A program made the translations under genes and the position numbers. A DNA stretch of 64,000 nt from Oceanicaulis sp. GTDB lineage: Bacteria > Pseudomonadota > Alphaproteobacteria > Caulobacterales > Maricaulaceae. Under the pieces are notes generated by a model. It was not told the origin of the DNA. It did no database searches and saw only the letters and a list, made by a program, of their open reading frames with translations. Positions 39,396-49,721 of this stretch are shown here, piece by piece. The stretch covers positions 19,456-83,455 of the forward strand of contig JAFIEB010000009.1 of assembly GCA_020832735.1 (NCBI GenBank), read 5' to 3'. Each line of letters opens with the position of its first letter. Within the stretch, counting starts at the first letter, position 1.

Positions 39396-40614
39396 CGGCG
39401 AGCTGGCGCGCGCCCGGATCCAGCTGATCGAGCGCTTCGAGGATCGCGGCGGCGTGCATGGGTTGTCCGGTGGCGTCCGCGCGCGCGCTGACGCGGTCAG
39501 CGGCGCCGTCCATCACATGCGCCCATGCGCGCTCCAGTTCGGCGCCGTCCGGCGCGTGAGCTTGCGCGAAAGCGCGCCATTCAAAATAGGATGCGGCCAC
39601 TCCGCCAGCATTGGCCAGGATGTCGGGCAGGCTGTCGATCCCACGCGCGTCCAGCGCCTCATAGCCCTTGCGGGTGACCGGCGCATTGGCCAGCTCGATC
39701 AGGCGCTCAGCCTTCAGTTTGCGCGCGGCGCCCGCATCTATGACATCGCCGGACGCGGCCAGCGCCAGCACGTCGCACCCGGCTTCAAGGATCGCGCCCG
39801 GATCGCCGCTTTCGCTCACCTTGCCGGTCTCGCGCTTGCGCGCCGCCACAGCGCCCAGGTCCAGCCCGTCCGGATCGGCGGCCAGGGAGCGCGAATCGGA
39901 AACCGCGACGATCACGGCGCCGTCTGCAGCGGCGGCGCGGGCGAAGGCGGCGCCGGCGCTGCCGAACCCCTGGACCGCGATGCGCGGGCGCGCCTTGCAG
40001 TGTCCGCTTTCGCACAGGCGCTGATAGACCCGCCAGGCGCCCTTGCCGGTGGCGTCCTCGCGCAGGGCGATGCCGCCCTGGCCGGGCGGCAGGCCGGTGA
40101 CCGGGGCGCGTCCGGCGCCTTTCTTCGCGCCCAGCGCGCGGCGCATGGCGTCCATCTCGGCTGGACCGGTGGCGATGTCTGGCGCGGGCACGTCGCTGTC
40201 CGGTCCGATCACATCACGGAACACGCCGGCATAGGCGCGTGCGATCTCCTCGCTCTGGCTGCCGGCCAGCGCGCCGGCGTCCACGCGCACTGCGCCCTTG
40301 GCGCCCCCGAAGGGCAGGCCGGCCAGCGCGCATTTGAGGGCCATCAGGAGCGCCAACCGCTCGGCCTCCTCCAGGCTGGCGTCAGGGGCGAAGCGTATTC
40401 CGCCCTTGGTCGGCTCGCCGCCCTGGGCGAAGCGCACCCGGAAGGCGGGCAGATCGCCCAGTCCGTCGATCTTGAGCGTGCGTTCAATGCGGTGGCTGGG
40501 GCGCGCCAGCCTGTCGGCGGCCAGCACGCACGCGCGCCCGCCATCTGCCTGGGCCAGGCGCGTCATGCGTCTGCGCACGTCATCGGCAGGGGCGGTTTTG
40601 AACCAGTCGAACAT
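39388..40614 (-). CDS. Glu/Leu/Phe/Val dehydrogenase family protein
   Basis: GGEPTKGGIRFAPDASLEEAERLALLMALKCALAGLPFGGAKGAVRVD...IAVQGFGSAGAAFARAA. Confidence 0.88.
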   Translation of the reverse strand: MFDWFKTAPADDVRRRMTRLAQADGGRACVLAADRLARPSHRIERTLKIDGLGDLPAFRVRFAQGGEPTKGGIRFAPDASLEEAERLALLMALKCALAGLPFGGAKGAVRVDAGALAGSQSEEIARAYAGVFRDVIGPDSDVPAPDIATGPAEMDAMRRALGAKKGAGRAPVTGLPPGQGGIALREDATGKGAWRVYQRLCESGHCKARPRIAVQGFGSAGAAFARAAAADGAVIVAVSDSRSLAADPDGLDLGAVAARKRETGKVSESGDPGAILEAGCDVLALAASGDVIDAGAARKLKAERLIELANAPVTRKGYEALDARGIDSLPDILANAGGVAASYFEWRAFAQAHAPDGAELERAWAHVMDGAADRVSARADATGQPMHAAAILEALDQLDPGARQLAVS

Positions 40615-40672
40615 GGCGGCTCCACTATGGCTGGACACCTGTTCAGGTGGGGCCATCCGGAGCGATGTCAAA

Positions 40673-41269
40673 TCAGGCGCTGTCCGGGGCGGGCGCCAGA
40701 TGGGTGACGCGGGTCTGGAAGGCGTCGTCGCCGCCCGGCTGCAGGAGCAGGGGCGCCGAGCGCGCGATGGCGTCCATCAGGGCGTTAAACCAGTCCCGGT
40801 CGGCTTTGGGCACGTCGGACAGAACCCAGTTGGTCACCTGCGACTTGTCGCCGGGATGGCCGATGCCGATGCGTCCGCGCCGGAAATCGCCCGGCACATG
40901 GGACATGATCGAGCGCAGCCCGTTATTGCCGGCATGCCCGCCGCCGCGCTTCAGGCGGAACTTGCCCGGCGCCAGGTCGAGTTCGTCGTGAAAAACGGTC
41001 AGATCATTGGCGTCGAGGCGGAAAAAGCGCATCGCCTCGGCCACCGCGCGCCCGGCTTCGTTGTAATAGGTCTGGGGTTTGAGCAGCAGCACCCGCGCCG
41101 GGCCGTCCGCCATCTGGATCACGCCTTCGCACGCCTCGCCCTGGAAGCGCTTGCGCCACGGGCCCAGCGACCAGTGCGCGGCGATAGCCTCGACGGCCAT
41201 GAAGCCTGCGTTATGGCGATTGGCGGCGTATTTCGCGCCGGGATTGCCCAGACCCGCAATCAGGTGCAT
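40673..41269 (-). CDS. pth: Peptidyl-tRNA hydrolase
   Basis: MHLIAGLGNPGAKYAANRHNAGFMAVEAIA...LKPQTYYNEAGRAVAEA...GGGHAGNNGLRSI. Confidence 0.97.
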   Translation of the reverse strand: MHLIAGLGNPGAKYAANRHNAGFMAVEAIAAHWSLGPWRKRFQGEACEGVIQMADGPARVLLLKPQTYYNEAGRAVAEAMRFFRLDANDLTVFHDELDLAPGKFRLKRGGGHAGNNGLRSIMSHVPGDFRRGRIGIGHPGDKSQVTNWVLSDVPKADRDWFNALMDAIARSAPLLLQPGGDDAFQTRVTHLAPAPDSA

Positions 41270-41286
41270 GGCGCGCTCCGCACATG

Positions 41287-41326
41287 AAAAGGGCGGCGGC
41301 TGGAGCCGAACTCCCGCGCGCCGCCC
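41287..41326 (-). terminator. Rho-independent terminator downstream of rplY (minus strand)
   Basis: Minus strand: GGGCGGCG...CGCCGCCC stem (inner GGAG-TTCGG-CTCC) followed by TTTT. Confidence 0.8.
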
Positions 41327-41366
41327 CGCAATGGTTCAGGACCGGACAGGCCGGCCAGCGAACGGG

Positions 41367-42020
41367 TCAGTCTTCGCTGTCCTCGTCGGCGTCTTCTTCG
41401 GCCTCAGCGTCCGCTTCAGCGGTCTCTTCGTCGGTCTCGGCCTCGTCCTCGATCACAGCGCGCGAGCCCTGCATCGTGGCGATGGTGAAGTCGCGGTCGG
41501 TGATGGTCGGGACCACGCCTTCAGGCAGGGTGACCTCGGAGATGTGGAGGGAGTCCCCGATATTCATGTGCGAGATATCGACCTCGATGGATTCGGGAAT
41601 GCTGCCGGCCGGGCAGTGGACCTCGATGGCGTGACGCACCACGTTGACCACGCCGCCGCGCTTGATGCCGGGCGCAATGTCTTCGTTGAGGAAGTGCACC
41701 GGCACCTCCACCGAGATCACCGAGTCCGCGTCCACGCGCTGGAAATCCACATGCTGCGGGAAATCGCGCACCGGATCGAACTGGACGTCGCGCGCCAGTA
41801 CGGTCTGTTTCTCGCCCTTGTGATCAATGGTGATCATGTTGGACAGGAACTTGCCCGAATTGATCGCCTTGATCAGTTCGTTGTTTTTCAGGGAGATGGC
41901 GACCGGGCCGCGATCGCCGCCATACAGCACGCCCGGCACAAGGCCGCTGCGGCGCGCTTCGCGGGCGCCGCCCTTGCCGGTGCGCTCGCGCACCTCAACG
42001 GAGAGAACAATATCGCTCAT
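41367..42020 (-). CDS. rplY: 50S ribosomal protein L25/Ctc
   Basis: VEVRERTGKGGAREARRSGLVPGVLYGGDRGPVAISL; acidic C-terminal tail. Confidence 0.94.
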   Translation of the reverse strand: MSDIVLSVEVRERTGKGGAREARRSGLVPGVLYGGDRGPVAISLKNNELIKAINSGKFLSNMITIDHKGEKQTVLARDVQFDPVRDFPQHVDFQRVDADSVISVEVPVHFLNEDIAPGIKRGGVVNVVRHAIEVHCPAGSIPESIEVDISHMNIGDSLHISEVTLPEGVVPTITDRDFTIATMQGSRAVIEDEAETDEETAEADAEAEEDADEDSED

Positions 42021-42174
42021 CGGTCCGGTCCTCAGGGTTTCAAATGCAAGCGCCGCCCTGCGGCGGCGCCGGCGGGCGGCGTCGCGCCGTCAGCGCAGCG
42101 CCGTATTTCGAGCCGCGGGCTATAGCTGATCCCTGCAGGGCGCGCAAGGCGCGCGGTGTGCGCTGCGCTGCAGC

Positions 42175-42396
42175 TCAGACCAGTCCGGCGCTCCAGGCCA
42201 GGATGCCCGCGCCGCAGATCAGGAACATGAGGCCGGCGATCAGCGAGGCGCCGGCCGCGAACGGGTCGCCGGTCAGCTCCAGGCGCCGGCGCGCCCTGGC
42301 GACAACACCGCCTGAAAGCGGCAGGACCGGCGTCAGCAAGAAAACAAGGCCGGCGGCGGTGAGAAACGCGCCAATGGCCGCCACCAGTATGATCAT
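42175..42396 (-). CDS. Small hypothetical membrane protein
   Basis: 73 aa with two TM segments, MIILVAAIGAFLTAAGLVFLLTPVLPL...AGASLIAGLMFLICGAGILAW. Confidence 0.55.
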   Translation of the reverse strand: MIILVAAIGAFLTAAGLVFLLTPVLPLSGGVVARARRRLELTGDPFAAGASLIAGLMFLICGAGILAWSAGLV

Positions 42397-42436
42397 AGGG
42401 GGTCTCCTGGCCGCTCTGAAGGGCGCATGCACCCTA

Positions 42437-43450
42437 TCAGGGCGCCTCATCGTGTGTCGAGCCGGGTTCGGCCACCACGCTGGCGCCGACCCCGCCGCCC
42501 TCGGAGGGCGGCTGCAGCACCGTCTCCATCATGTCCTCGATCAGGCGGAACTCGGCGTGCAGGCGGGCAATGCGCGCGCGGTCATCAAGCGGGGCGAACA
42601 TGGAGCCGGGCTCGAACTTGTTGCCCGTCTCGGCCGCGATCAGAAGCTCTCCGCGACCGGATTCGGGCACAAGGTCCTCGTCAAACACGCAGCGCACATT
42701 CTTGCCCTTCAAGATCTCCTCCAGGCGCAGCAGGCGCTCCATGAAGGAGGGGGTGAGCAGATAGCGCGCCATCACCTGGTCGGTGCCGTACACCTCGAAC
42801 AGGCGGTTGAAACGCAGGTCCACCAGACCGATGCGCTGCAGATTGCGGCCGGAGAAATGCCGGCGCGAGAACGCCTCCAGCCCGTTGAACAGGCCCTTGT
42901 CGCGGGTCACCAGTGTGACGCCCTCGACCGTGCGCGGAAAGGTGATGCGGATCAGCACGCCGCGAAACACCGTCACGTAATAGGTGCGCCGCTTGTTGCG
43001 GCGGCGCTGCTGGAGATGGGCCTCGTAGAGCTCGAAATCGGCGCCGTGGGCCTCGCCGGAGAAGTGATCCTCGAAATCGCGCTTGTCCGCATGCGGGATC
43101 AGGCCGTGGGACCGGAAGGCGTCAAAGCGCACCGGGCTGGCGGGCTTGGGCGAATAGGACAGGCCGAACGCCTCGGCCATACGGGTGTTGAGGCCCAGCT
43201 TGACGTCCTTGTGCAATTGCTGGAGCGGGTAGCCGGCCCAGGCGAGAATGGCCAGCGCGGCGGCGACGGCGGCGATGCCGGCCACCGGGGCGGGCAGGCC
43301 GGCCAGGCCCAGGGCCGCGCCGATCACGATCGCGGCGGCCAGCGCGCCGCCCGCGCCCTTTGCAAATCGCGACACCGCCGCCTTGCGCCGCGCCTCCTTC
43401 TCGCCGAGCCAGGGGCCGAGTTCGGCCAGCGCGCTGTCGAGATCCTTCAT
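42437..43450 (-). CDS. DUF3137 domain-containing protein
   Basis: FSGEAHGADFELYEAHLQQRRRNKRRTYYVTVFRGVLIRITFPR. Confidence 0.8.
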   Translation of the reverse strand: MKDLDSALAELGPWLGEKEARRKAAVSRFAKGAGGALAAAIVIGAALGLAGLPAPVAGIAAVAAALAILAWAGYPLQQLHKDVKLGLNTRMAEAFGLSYSPKPASPVRFDAFRSHGLIPHADKRDFEDHFSGEAHGADFELYEAHLQQRRRNKRRTYYVTVFRGVLIRITFPRTVEGVTLVTRDKGLFNGLEAFSRRHFSGRNLQRIGLVDLRFNRLFEVYGTDQVMARYLLTPSFMERLLRLEEILKGKNVRCVFDEDLVPESGRGELLIAAETGNKFEPGSMFAPLDDRARIARLHAEFRLIEDMMETVLQPPSEGGGVGASVVAEPGSTHDEAP

Positions 43451-43657
43451 GATGCTCCCCCTTGATGCCGGCCCGTGCGCCTTCAGGCGCAAACCTGCCG
43501 CGCCGCGCAGCCCGCGTCCAGTTCGCACGGTCTTTTCCTTTGACGGCGCAGCGGGATTCGCCGCAAACAATGGCGTATATATCTAAAGCAAGTAAGCCGG
43601 ACTTTCGGCGCGCGATGATGCGCCCCGATGATGCGGGGCAGATGCGGGCGGGCGGCC

Positions 43658-45388
43658 ATGAATGACCTGATTTCCCAGTCGATCTTCTACGAGATCGCCA
43701 TATTGCTGAGCGTCGCCGCCGCCATCGGCCTGGTGGGCCATATCCTGCGCCAGCCCCTGATCGTCAGTTTCATCGTGGTGGGCATCATCGCCGGCCCGTC
43801 CGTGCTGGACCTGATCCGGTCCGATGACAGCGTGGGCGTTCTGGCCCAGCTGGGCATCGCGCTGCTGCTGTTTCTGGTCGGCATCAAGCTGGACCTCAAA
43901 CTGATCCAGTCGCTGGGTCCGGTCTCGCTGCTGACCGGGCTGGGGCAGGTGGCCTTCACCTCCTTCTTCGGCTTCTTCATCGCGCTGGGCCTGGGCTTTG
44001 ACGCCATCACCAGCGTCTATATCGCGGTGGCGCTGACCTTCTCGTCCACGATCATCATCGTGAAGCTGCTCAGCGATAAACGCGAGATCGACTCCCTGCA
44101 CGGGCGCATCGCGCTGGGCTTCCTGATCGTCCAGGATATCGTGGTGGTGTTCGCCATGATCGCGCTGAGCGCGCTGGGCGTGGGCGGTCAGGAAGACGCC
44201 GGGGTCCAGGACGTCCTGATGGTGCTGGGCGCGGGCGTGGTCATGGTGATCCTGGTCGTGCTGTTCATCCGCTACGCCGCCACGCCGCTGACTTCCAGGC
44301 TGGCCGGATCGCCCGAGCTCCTGATCACCTTCTCCATCGCCATGGCGGCGGCCTTTGCGGCGATCGGCGATATATTCGGGGTCGGCAAGGAGCTGGGCGG
44401 CCTGCTGGCGGGCGTGGCGCTGGCCTCCACGCCCTATCGCGACGCGATCTCGGCCCGGCTGGCCTCCTTGCGCGATTTCCTCTTGCTGTTCTTCTTCGTC
44501 GCGCTGGGCTCCCAGCTCGATCTGTCGCTTATCGGCGAGAATATTCCCGCCGCGGTGGTGTTCTCCCTCTTCGTGCTGATCGGCAATCCGCTCATCGTCA
44601 TGGTGATCATGGGGGTGATGGGTTACCGCAAACGCACCGGGTTCCTGGCCGGTCTCACCGTGGCGCAGATTTCAGAGTTTTCGCTGATCTTCATGGCCAT
44701 GGGGCTGGCCATCGGCCATGTGAACGAGCAGGCGCTGGGCCTGGTCACGCTGGTGGGCCTGATCACGATCGGCGCCTCGACCTACATGATCACCTATTCC
44801 CACCGGCTCTACCCCTTGCTGGAGCCGGTGCTGGGCGTGTTCGAGCGCAAGGCGCTCCAGCCTGCCGAGAACGGCGAGGCGGACGCCGCCAAAGGGCGCC
44901 ATGACGTGATCCTGCTGGGGCTGGGGCGCTATGGCGGCGCCATCGCCCAGCGTCTGATCAAGAACGACATCTCGGCGCTGGGGGCGGACTTCAACCCGTC
45001 CGCCGTGCGCACCTGGCGCGAGCGCGGGCTGGACGCCATCTATGGTGATCTGTCCGATCAGGAATTTCTCACCCATTTGCCGCTCAAGGGCGTCCAGTGG
45101 GTGATTTCCACGGCCACCGACCGCGAGACCGGCGTCGCGCAGGAAGACAGCCGGATCGCCATGATCAAGACGCTGCGCAAGTTCGGCTACCGGGGCAAGA
45201 TCGCGGTGACCAGTCAGCACGGCACGCGCATTGACGAGCTGATAGAGGCGGGCGCCGATCTGGTGCTGCAGCCCTTCCAGGACGCCGCCGACCGGGCGGT
45301 GGACCTGATCAGCGGGCGCTCTGATCTCAATATCGAGCGCCTCGATCCGGTCGAGGACGCCGAGGACCAGAAAGACATTCCCGAGTAA
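43658..45388 (+). CDS. KefB-like cation:proton antiporter with C-terminal TrkA-N (RCK) domain
   Basis: GHILRQPLIVSFIVVGIIAGPSVLDL...VALTFSSTIIIVKLLSDKREIDSLHGRIALGFLIVQDIVVVFAM...VILLGLGRYGGAIAQRLI. Confidence 0.9.
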   Translation: MNDLISQSIFYEIAILLSVAAAIGLVGHILRQPLIVSFIVVGIIAGPSVLDLIRSDDSVGVLAQLGIALLLFLVGIKLDLKLIQSLGPVSLLTGLGQVAFTSFFGFFIALGLGFDAITSVYIAVALTFSSTIIIVKLLSDKREIDSLHGRIALGFLIVQDIVVVFAMIALSALGVGGQEDAGVQDVLMVLGAGVVMVILVVLFIRYAATPLTSRLAGSPELLITFSIAMAAAFAAIGDIFGVGKELGGLLAGVALASTPYRDAISARLASLRDFLLLFFFVALGSQLDLSLIGENIPAAVVFSLFVLIGNPLIVMVIMGVMGYRKRTGFLAGLTVAQISEFSLIFMAMGLAIGHVNEQALGLVTLVGLITIGASTYMITYSHRLYPLLEPVLGVFERKALQPAENGEADAAKGRHDVILLGLGRYGGAIAQRLIKNDISALGADFNPSAVRTWRERGLDAIYGDLSDQEFLTHLPLKGVQWVISTATDRETGVAQEDSRIAMIKTLRKFGYRGKIAVTSQHGTRIDELIEAGADLVLQPFQDAADRAVDLISGRSDLNIERLDPVEDAEDQKDIPE

Positions 45389-45401
45389 ATCCGGGCCGTC
45401 C

Positions 45402-46334
<933 letters not shown>

Positions 46335-46437
46335 GACGCATCACCCTCGCTAGACCCCGAGCGCCTGATAGCAGAGCCAGCCCGGCGCGCAAAGGCTGGT
46401 GCGCGCGGATTGTCAGCAGGCGGACGGGTTGGGGGCC

Positions 46438-48726
46438 TCAAACGCCTTCCACAAACCCCGCCACCACCTTCTTCGTGCCGGCTTTTTCAAACGCCACGGT
46501 GAGCTTGTCGCCGTCGGCCTCGATCACCTGGCCATAGCCGAATTTCTGGTGGAAGACGCGCTGGCCGCGGGTGAATTTGCTGGCCTTGCCGCTGGCGATG
46601 AGCGTGGCCTGACCCTCGATCACGTTGGTGTTGGTGCGCCGGCCCGAGGCCTGGTTTTCCTGATAGCGCCGCCAACCGGGGCTTTCATAGGAGGAGCGGA
46701 AGGCGTCCGTAGATCCGGCGCTGTCCTCAAAGCCCGGCCCGGCGTCGTAATAGCCGGTTTCCGATTTGGCCTCGCAATGCTCGGGCGGCAATTCGTCGAT
46801 GAAGCGCGAGGGCAGGACCGATTGCCAGCGCCCGAAAATCATCCGGTTGGCGGTGAAGCTGATCACCGCGCGCTCGCGCGCCCGGGTCAGGCCCACATAG
46901 GCCAGGCGCCGCTCCTCCTCCAGCGCCGCCGTCCCGCCTTCGTCCAGCGAGCGCTGGGAGGGGAACACGGTCTCCTCCCAGCCCGGCAGGAAAACGAGGG
47001 GAAACTCCAGCCCCTTGGCCGCGTGCAGCGTCATCAGCGAGACCTCGTCGCCATCCCCGGCGCGGTCCACATCGGAGACCAGGGCGATATGCTCCAGGAA
47101 GGCGTCGAGGCTGTCGAACTCGCCCATGGAGCGCACCAGCTCCTTGAGGTTATCGAGCCGGCCGGCCGCCTGCGGGCTCTTGTCCTCACGCCACATGGAC
47201 GTATAGCCGCTTTCATCGAGCACGATCTCGGCCAGCTCGTCATGGCGCATGCCTTCGGCCTGGCCCGCCCAGCGGTCGATATCGCGCAAAAACACCTGCA
47301 GCGCCGTGCGCGCCTTGCCGCGGATTTCATCGGTCTGGACCATCAGGCGCGCGGCTTCGGCGATGGAGGTGCGCGCGCCGCGGGCGGCGGCGGCGAGTTT
47401 TTGCACGGTCGTATCGCCAATGCCGCGCTTGGGCGTGTTGACCACGCGTTCAAACGCCAGATCGTCATCGATGGAGCGCACCAGGCGCATATAGGCCAGC
47501 GCATCGCGGATCTCGGCGCGCTCGAAGAAGCGTGGGCCTCCCACCACCTTGTAGGGCAGGCCCAGCATGATGAAGCGCTCTTCAAACGCGCGCATCTGCC
47601 AGGAGGCGCGCACCAGGATGGCGATATCGCTGTGCTTGCCGTCGCCGCGGACATGGGCTTCCACCGCGTCGGCGACGAAGCGGGCCTCGGACTCGCCGTC
47701 CCACAGCCCGCTGACCTGGACCTTGTCGCCGCTCGCATCCTGCGTCCACAGCGTCTTGCCCAGGCGCGCCTTGTTGGCGGCGATGAGCCCCGCCGCCGCG
47801 CCCAGAATATGGCCTGTGGAGCGGTAATTGCGCTCCAGCCGGATCACCTTCGCGCCGGGAAAATCGGTTTCGAAGCGCAATATGTTGTCCACCTCGGCGC
47901 CGCGCCAGCCATAGATGGACTGGTCGTCATCGCCCACGCAGCACAGATTGCCCGACCCGCGCGCCAGGAGGCGCAGCCACAGATACTGGGCGATATTGGT
48001 GTCTTGATACTCGTCCACCAGCACATAGCGGAAGCGCCGGTGGAACTCGGCCAGCACGTCCGGGTGGGCCTGGAAAATATTGATCACGTGCAGGAGCAAG
48101 TCGCCGAAATCGCAGGCGTTGAGAACCGACAGGCGCTCCTGATACAGCCGGTAGAGCGATCCCGCGCGCCCGTCGGCGAAGCTCCACTTGTCCTCTTCAG
48201 GGATGCGCTCCGGGGTGAGGGCGCGGTTCTTCCACCCGTCCACCAGGCTGGCGAAATAGCGCGGCGTCCAGCGCTTGATATCGACGCCCTCGGCTTCAAG
48301 TATCTGCTTGATCAGGCGCAGCTGGTCGTCGGTGTCGAGAATGGTGAAACTGGATTTCAGGCCCGCCAGCTCGGCATGACGGCGCAATATCTGGGCGGCG
48401 ACCGAGTGGAAGGTGCCCAGCCACGGCAAGCCCTCCACATGCTCGCCCATGATCGCGCCGACGCGGTGCTTCATCTCGCGCGCGGCCTTGTTGGTGAAGG
48501 TCACCGCCAGAATCTGGGAGGGCCAGGCCTTGCCGGTGGCCAATATGTGCGCCAGGCGCGTGGTCAGCACCCGTGTCTTGCCCGTGCCCGCGCCCGCCAG
48601 CACCAGAACCGGGCCTTCCGTGGCCTCCACCGCGGCGCGCTGATCCGCGTTCAGCCCGTCCAGATAGGCCGCTTCAGCACGCGGCGGCCGCGCCGCGGCC
48701 TGCTGGGACAGGGGAAGGGTGGACAT
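46438..48726 (-). CDS. UvrD/PcrA-type DNA helicase
   Basis: LNADQRAAVEATEGPVLVLAGAGTGKTRVLTTRLAHIL; VDEYQDTNIAQYLWLRLLA; DDDQSIYGWRGAE; C-terminal GQRVFHQKFGYGQVIE. Confidence 0.95.
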   Translation of the reverse strand: MSTLPLSQQAAARPPRAEAAYLDGLNADQRAAVEATEGPVLVLAGAGTGKTRVLTTRLAHILATGKAWPSQILAVTFTNKAAREMKHRVGAIMGEHVEGLPWLGTFHSVAAQILRRHAELAGLKSSFTILDTDDQLRLIKQILEAEGVDIKRWTPRYFASLVDGWKNRALTPERIPEEDKWSFADGRAGSLYRLYQERLSVLNACDFGDLLLHVINIFQAHPDVLAEFHRRFRYVLVDEYQDTNIAQYLWLRLLARGSGNLCCVGDDDQSIYGWRGAEVDNILRFETDFPGAKVIRLERNYRSTGHILGAAAGLIAANKARLGKTLWTQDASGDKVQVSGLWDGESEARFVADAVEAHVRGDGKHSDIAILVRASWQMRAFEERFIMLGLPYKVVGGPRFFERAEIRDALAYMRLVRSIDDDLAFERVVNTPKRGIGDTTVQKLAAAARGARTSIAEAARLMVQTDEIRGKARTALQVFLRDIDRWAGQAEGMRHDELAEIVLDESGYTSMWREDKSPQAAGRLDNLKELVRSMGEFDSLDAFLEHIALVSDVDRAGDGDEVSLMTLHAAKGLEFPLVFLPGWEETVFPSQRSLDEGGTAALEEERRLAYVGLTRARERAVISFTANRMIFGRWQSVLPSRFIDELPPEHCEAKSETGYYDAGPGFEDSAGSTDAFRSSYESPGWRRYQENQASGRRTNTNVIEGQATLIASGKASKFTRGQRVFHQKFGYGQVIEADGDKLTVAFEKAGTKKVVAGFVEGV

Positions 48727-48851
48727 GGACGCACCTGAGGCAAGCGGCGATTCGAACAGGAGAACGAAACTAGCACGCGGACGCGATGAAGGCAGGGGGC
48801 GGGGTGCGGCTGGGGTGCGGGGATGGTGGGGTTTGCGGAGTGCGCCAAAGG

Positions 48852-49721
48852 TCAATCAGGATACAAATCTCGCACACGCAAGAACGGTGTGCCTGTTTCG
48901 GCTGCGCGGCGAACTTTGAGCGCCACCACGTCGGCGAGCGAAAGGCTGCGGTTGATGGTGTCGTAGATATCTAGTCCGTCCATACAGATAAGGCGCTTTC
49001 CTTTTCCAAAGGCGTCAATACCTTCCGAGGTGAATCCGGATTGGCTAATGAACAAACCACGAGTCCATGCAGCTTTGCCTTCAACCTTTCCGTTGAAGGC
49101 ATGCAGATCGGCAACGCCGCAGGGAGCATTTTGCCACTTTGCCTCCAACAGGTATGTTTCACCAGCTAACTGGAAGCTCCCGTCGATTTGCTCGCCACGC
49201 AATCTGAATGGATCACGCGCCTCCATTCCGTACGCATCAAAAGCACGCTTTAGAAATTTCTCAAAAGCGTAGCCGCGTGGATGTGGCGCCAGTTTCGTCA
49301 AATCTATCAGTTCTTGATTCAGACCGGACCGAACTTGCTCATCAAGCGAAGATGAGGAAGGCTCGTTAGGAGTGAGGTTTTTCCGACCTTGTAGTCGTTC
49401 GATGAGTGCCTGAAATCGAGATTTGGCGACGGGTGATTGGTTTTCATTCTTAGCATCAAACTGTACAGCCTCTCGGTATTCCCAAAGAGCCTGAAGCGCC
49501 TGAGCTACAAGTTGTCTTTCAGATTTTTGCAGGAAGCACCTCAGGCGATTCATTTTAGAATTGCCCAAATCTGAATATGTGTTGCTATAAATTTCAACAC
49601 CAATCTCTTGCTGGAAAAATAATTCAAATGTTCTGTTGCTAAAATCAAGAACATATCCAGGTGAATTTTTACATTCAAATAGTTCTTCGACTAGGCGCAT
49701 TTCAACTAATTTCAGACTCAT
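48852..49721 (-). CDS. PD-(D/E)XK (Mrr-like) restriction endonuclease-family protein with an extra N-terminal domain
   Basis: RGYAFEKFLKRAFDAYGMEARDPFRLRGEQIDGSFQLAGETYLLEAKWQ: D...ExK core; N-terminal ~100 aa (SNRTFELFFQQEIGVEIYSNTYSDLGNSKMNRLRCFLQKSE) resembles AbiJ-type N-terminal domains. Confidence 0.8.
   Translation of the reverse strand: MSLKLVEMRLVEELFECKNSPGYVLDFSNRTFELFFQQEIGVEIYSNTYSDLGNSKMNRLRCFLQKSERQLVAQALQALWEYREAVQFDAKNENQSPVAKSRFQALIERLQGRKNLTPNEPSSSSLDEQVRSGLNQELIDLTKLAPHPRGYAFEKFLKRAFDAYGMEARDPFRLRGEQIDGSFQLAGETYLLEAKWQNAPCGVADLHAFNGKVEGKAAWTRGLFISQSGFTSEGIDAFGKGKRLICMDGLDIYDTINRSLSLADVVALKVRRAAETGTPFLRVRDLYPD

Noticed and set aside
41287-41326. GC-rich inverted repeat between pth and rplY as an operator
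   Set aside because: On the minus strand it is a stem followed by TTTT directly after rplY, so a terminator is the simpler reading.
46399-48738. 779-aa plus-strand ORF opposite the UvrD/PcrA helicase gene
   Set aside because: Shadow ORF of a well-recognised helicase gene; composition typical of antisense frames.
48740-48780. GAAC repeats (gaacaggagaac) upstream of the UvrD/PcrA helicase as an SOS box
   Set aside because: Spacing is N4, not N7.
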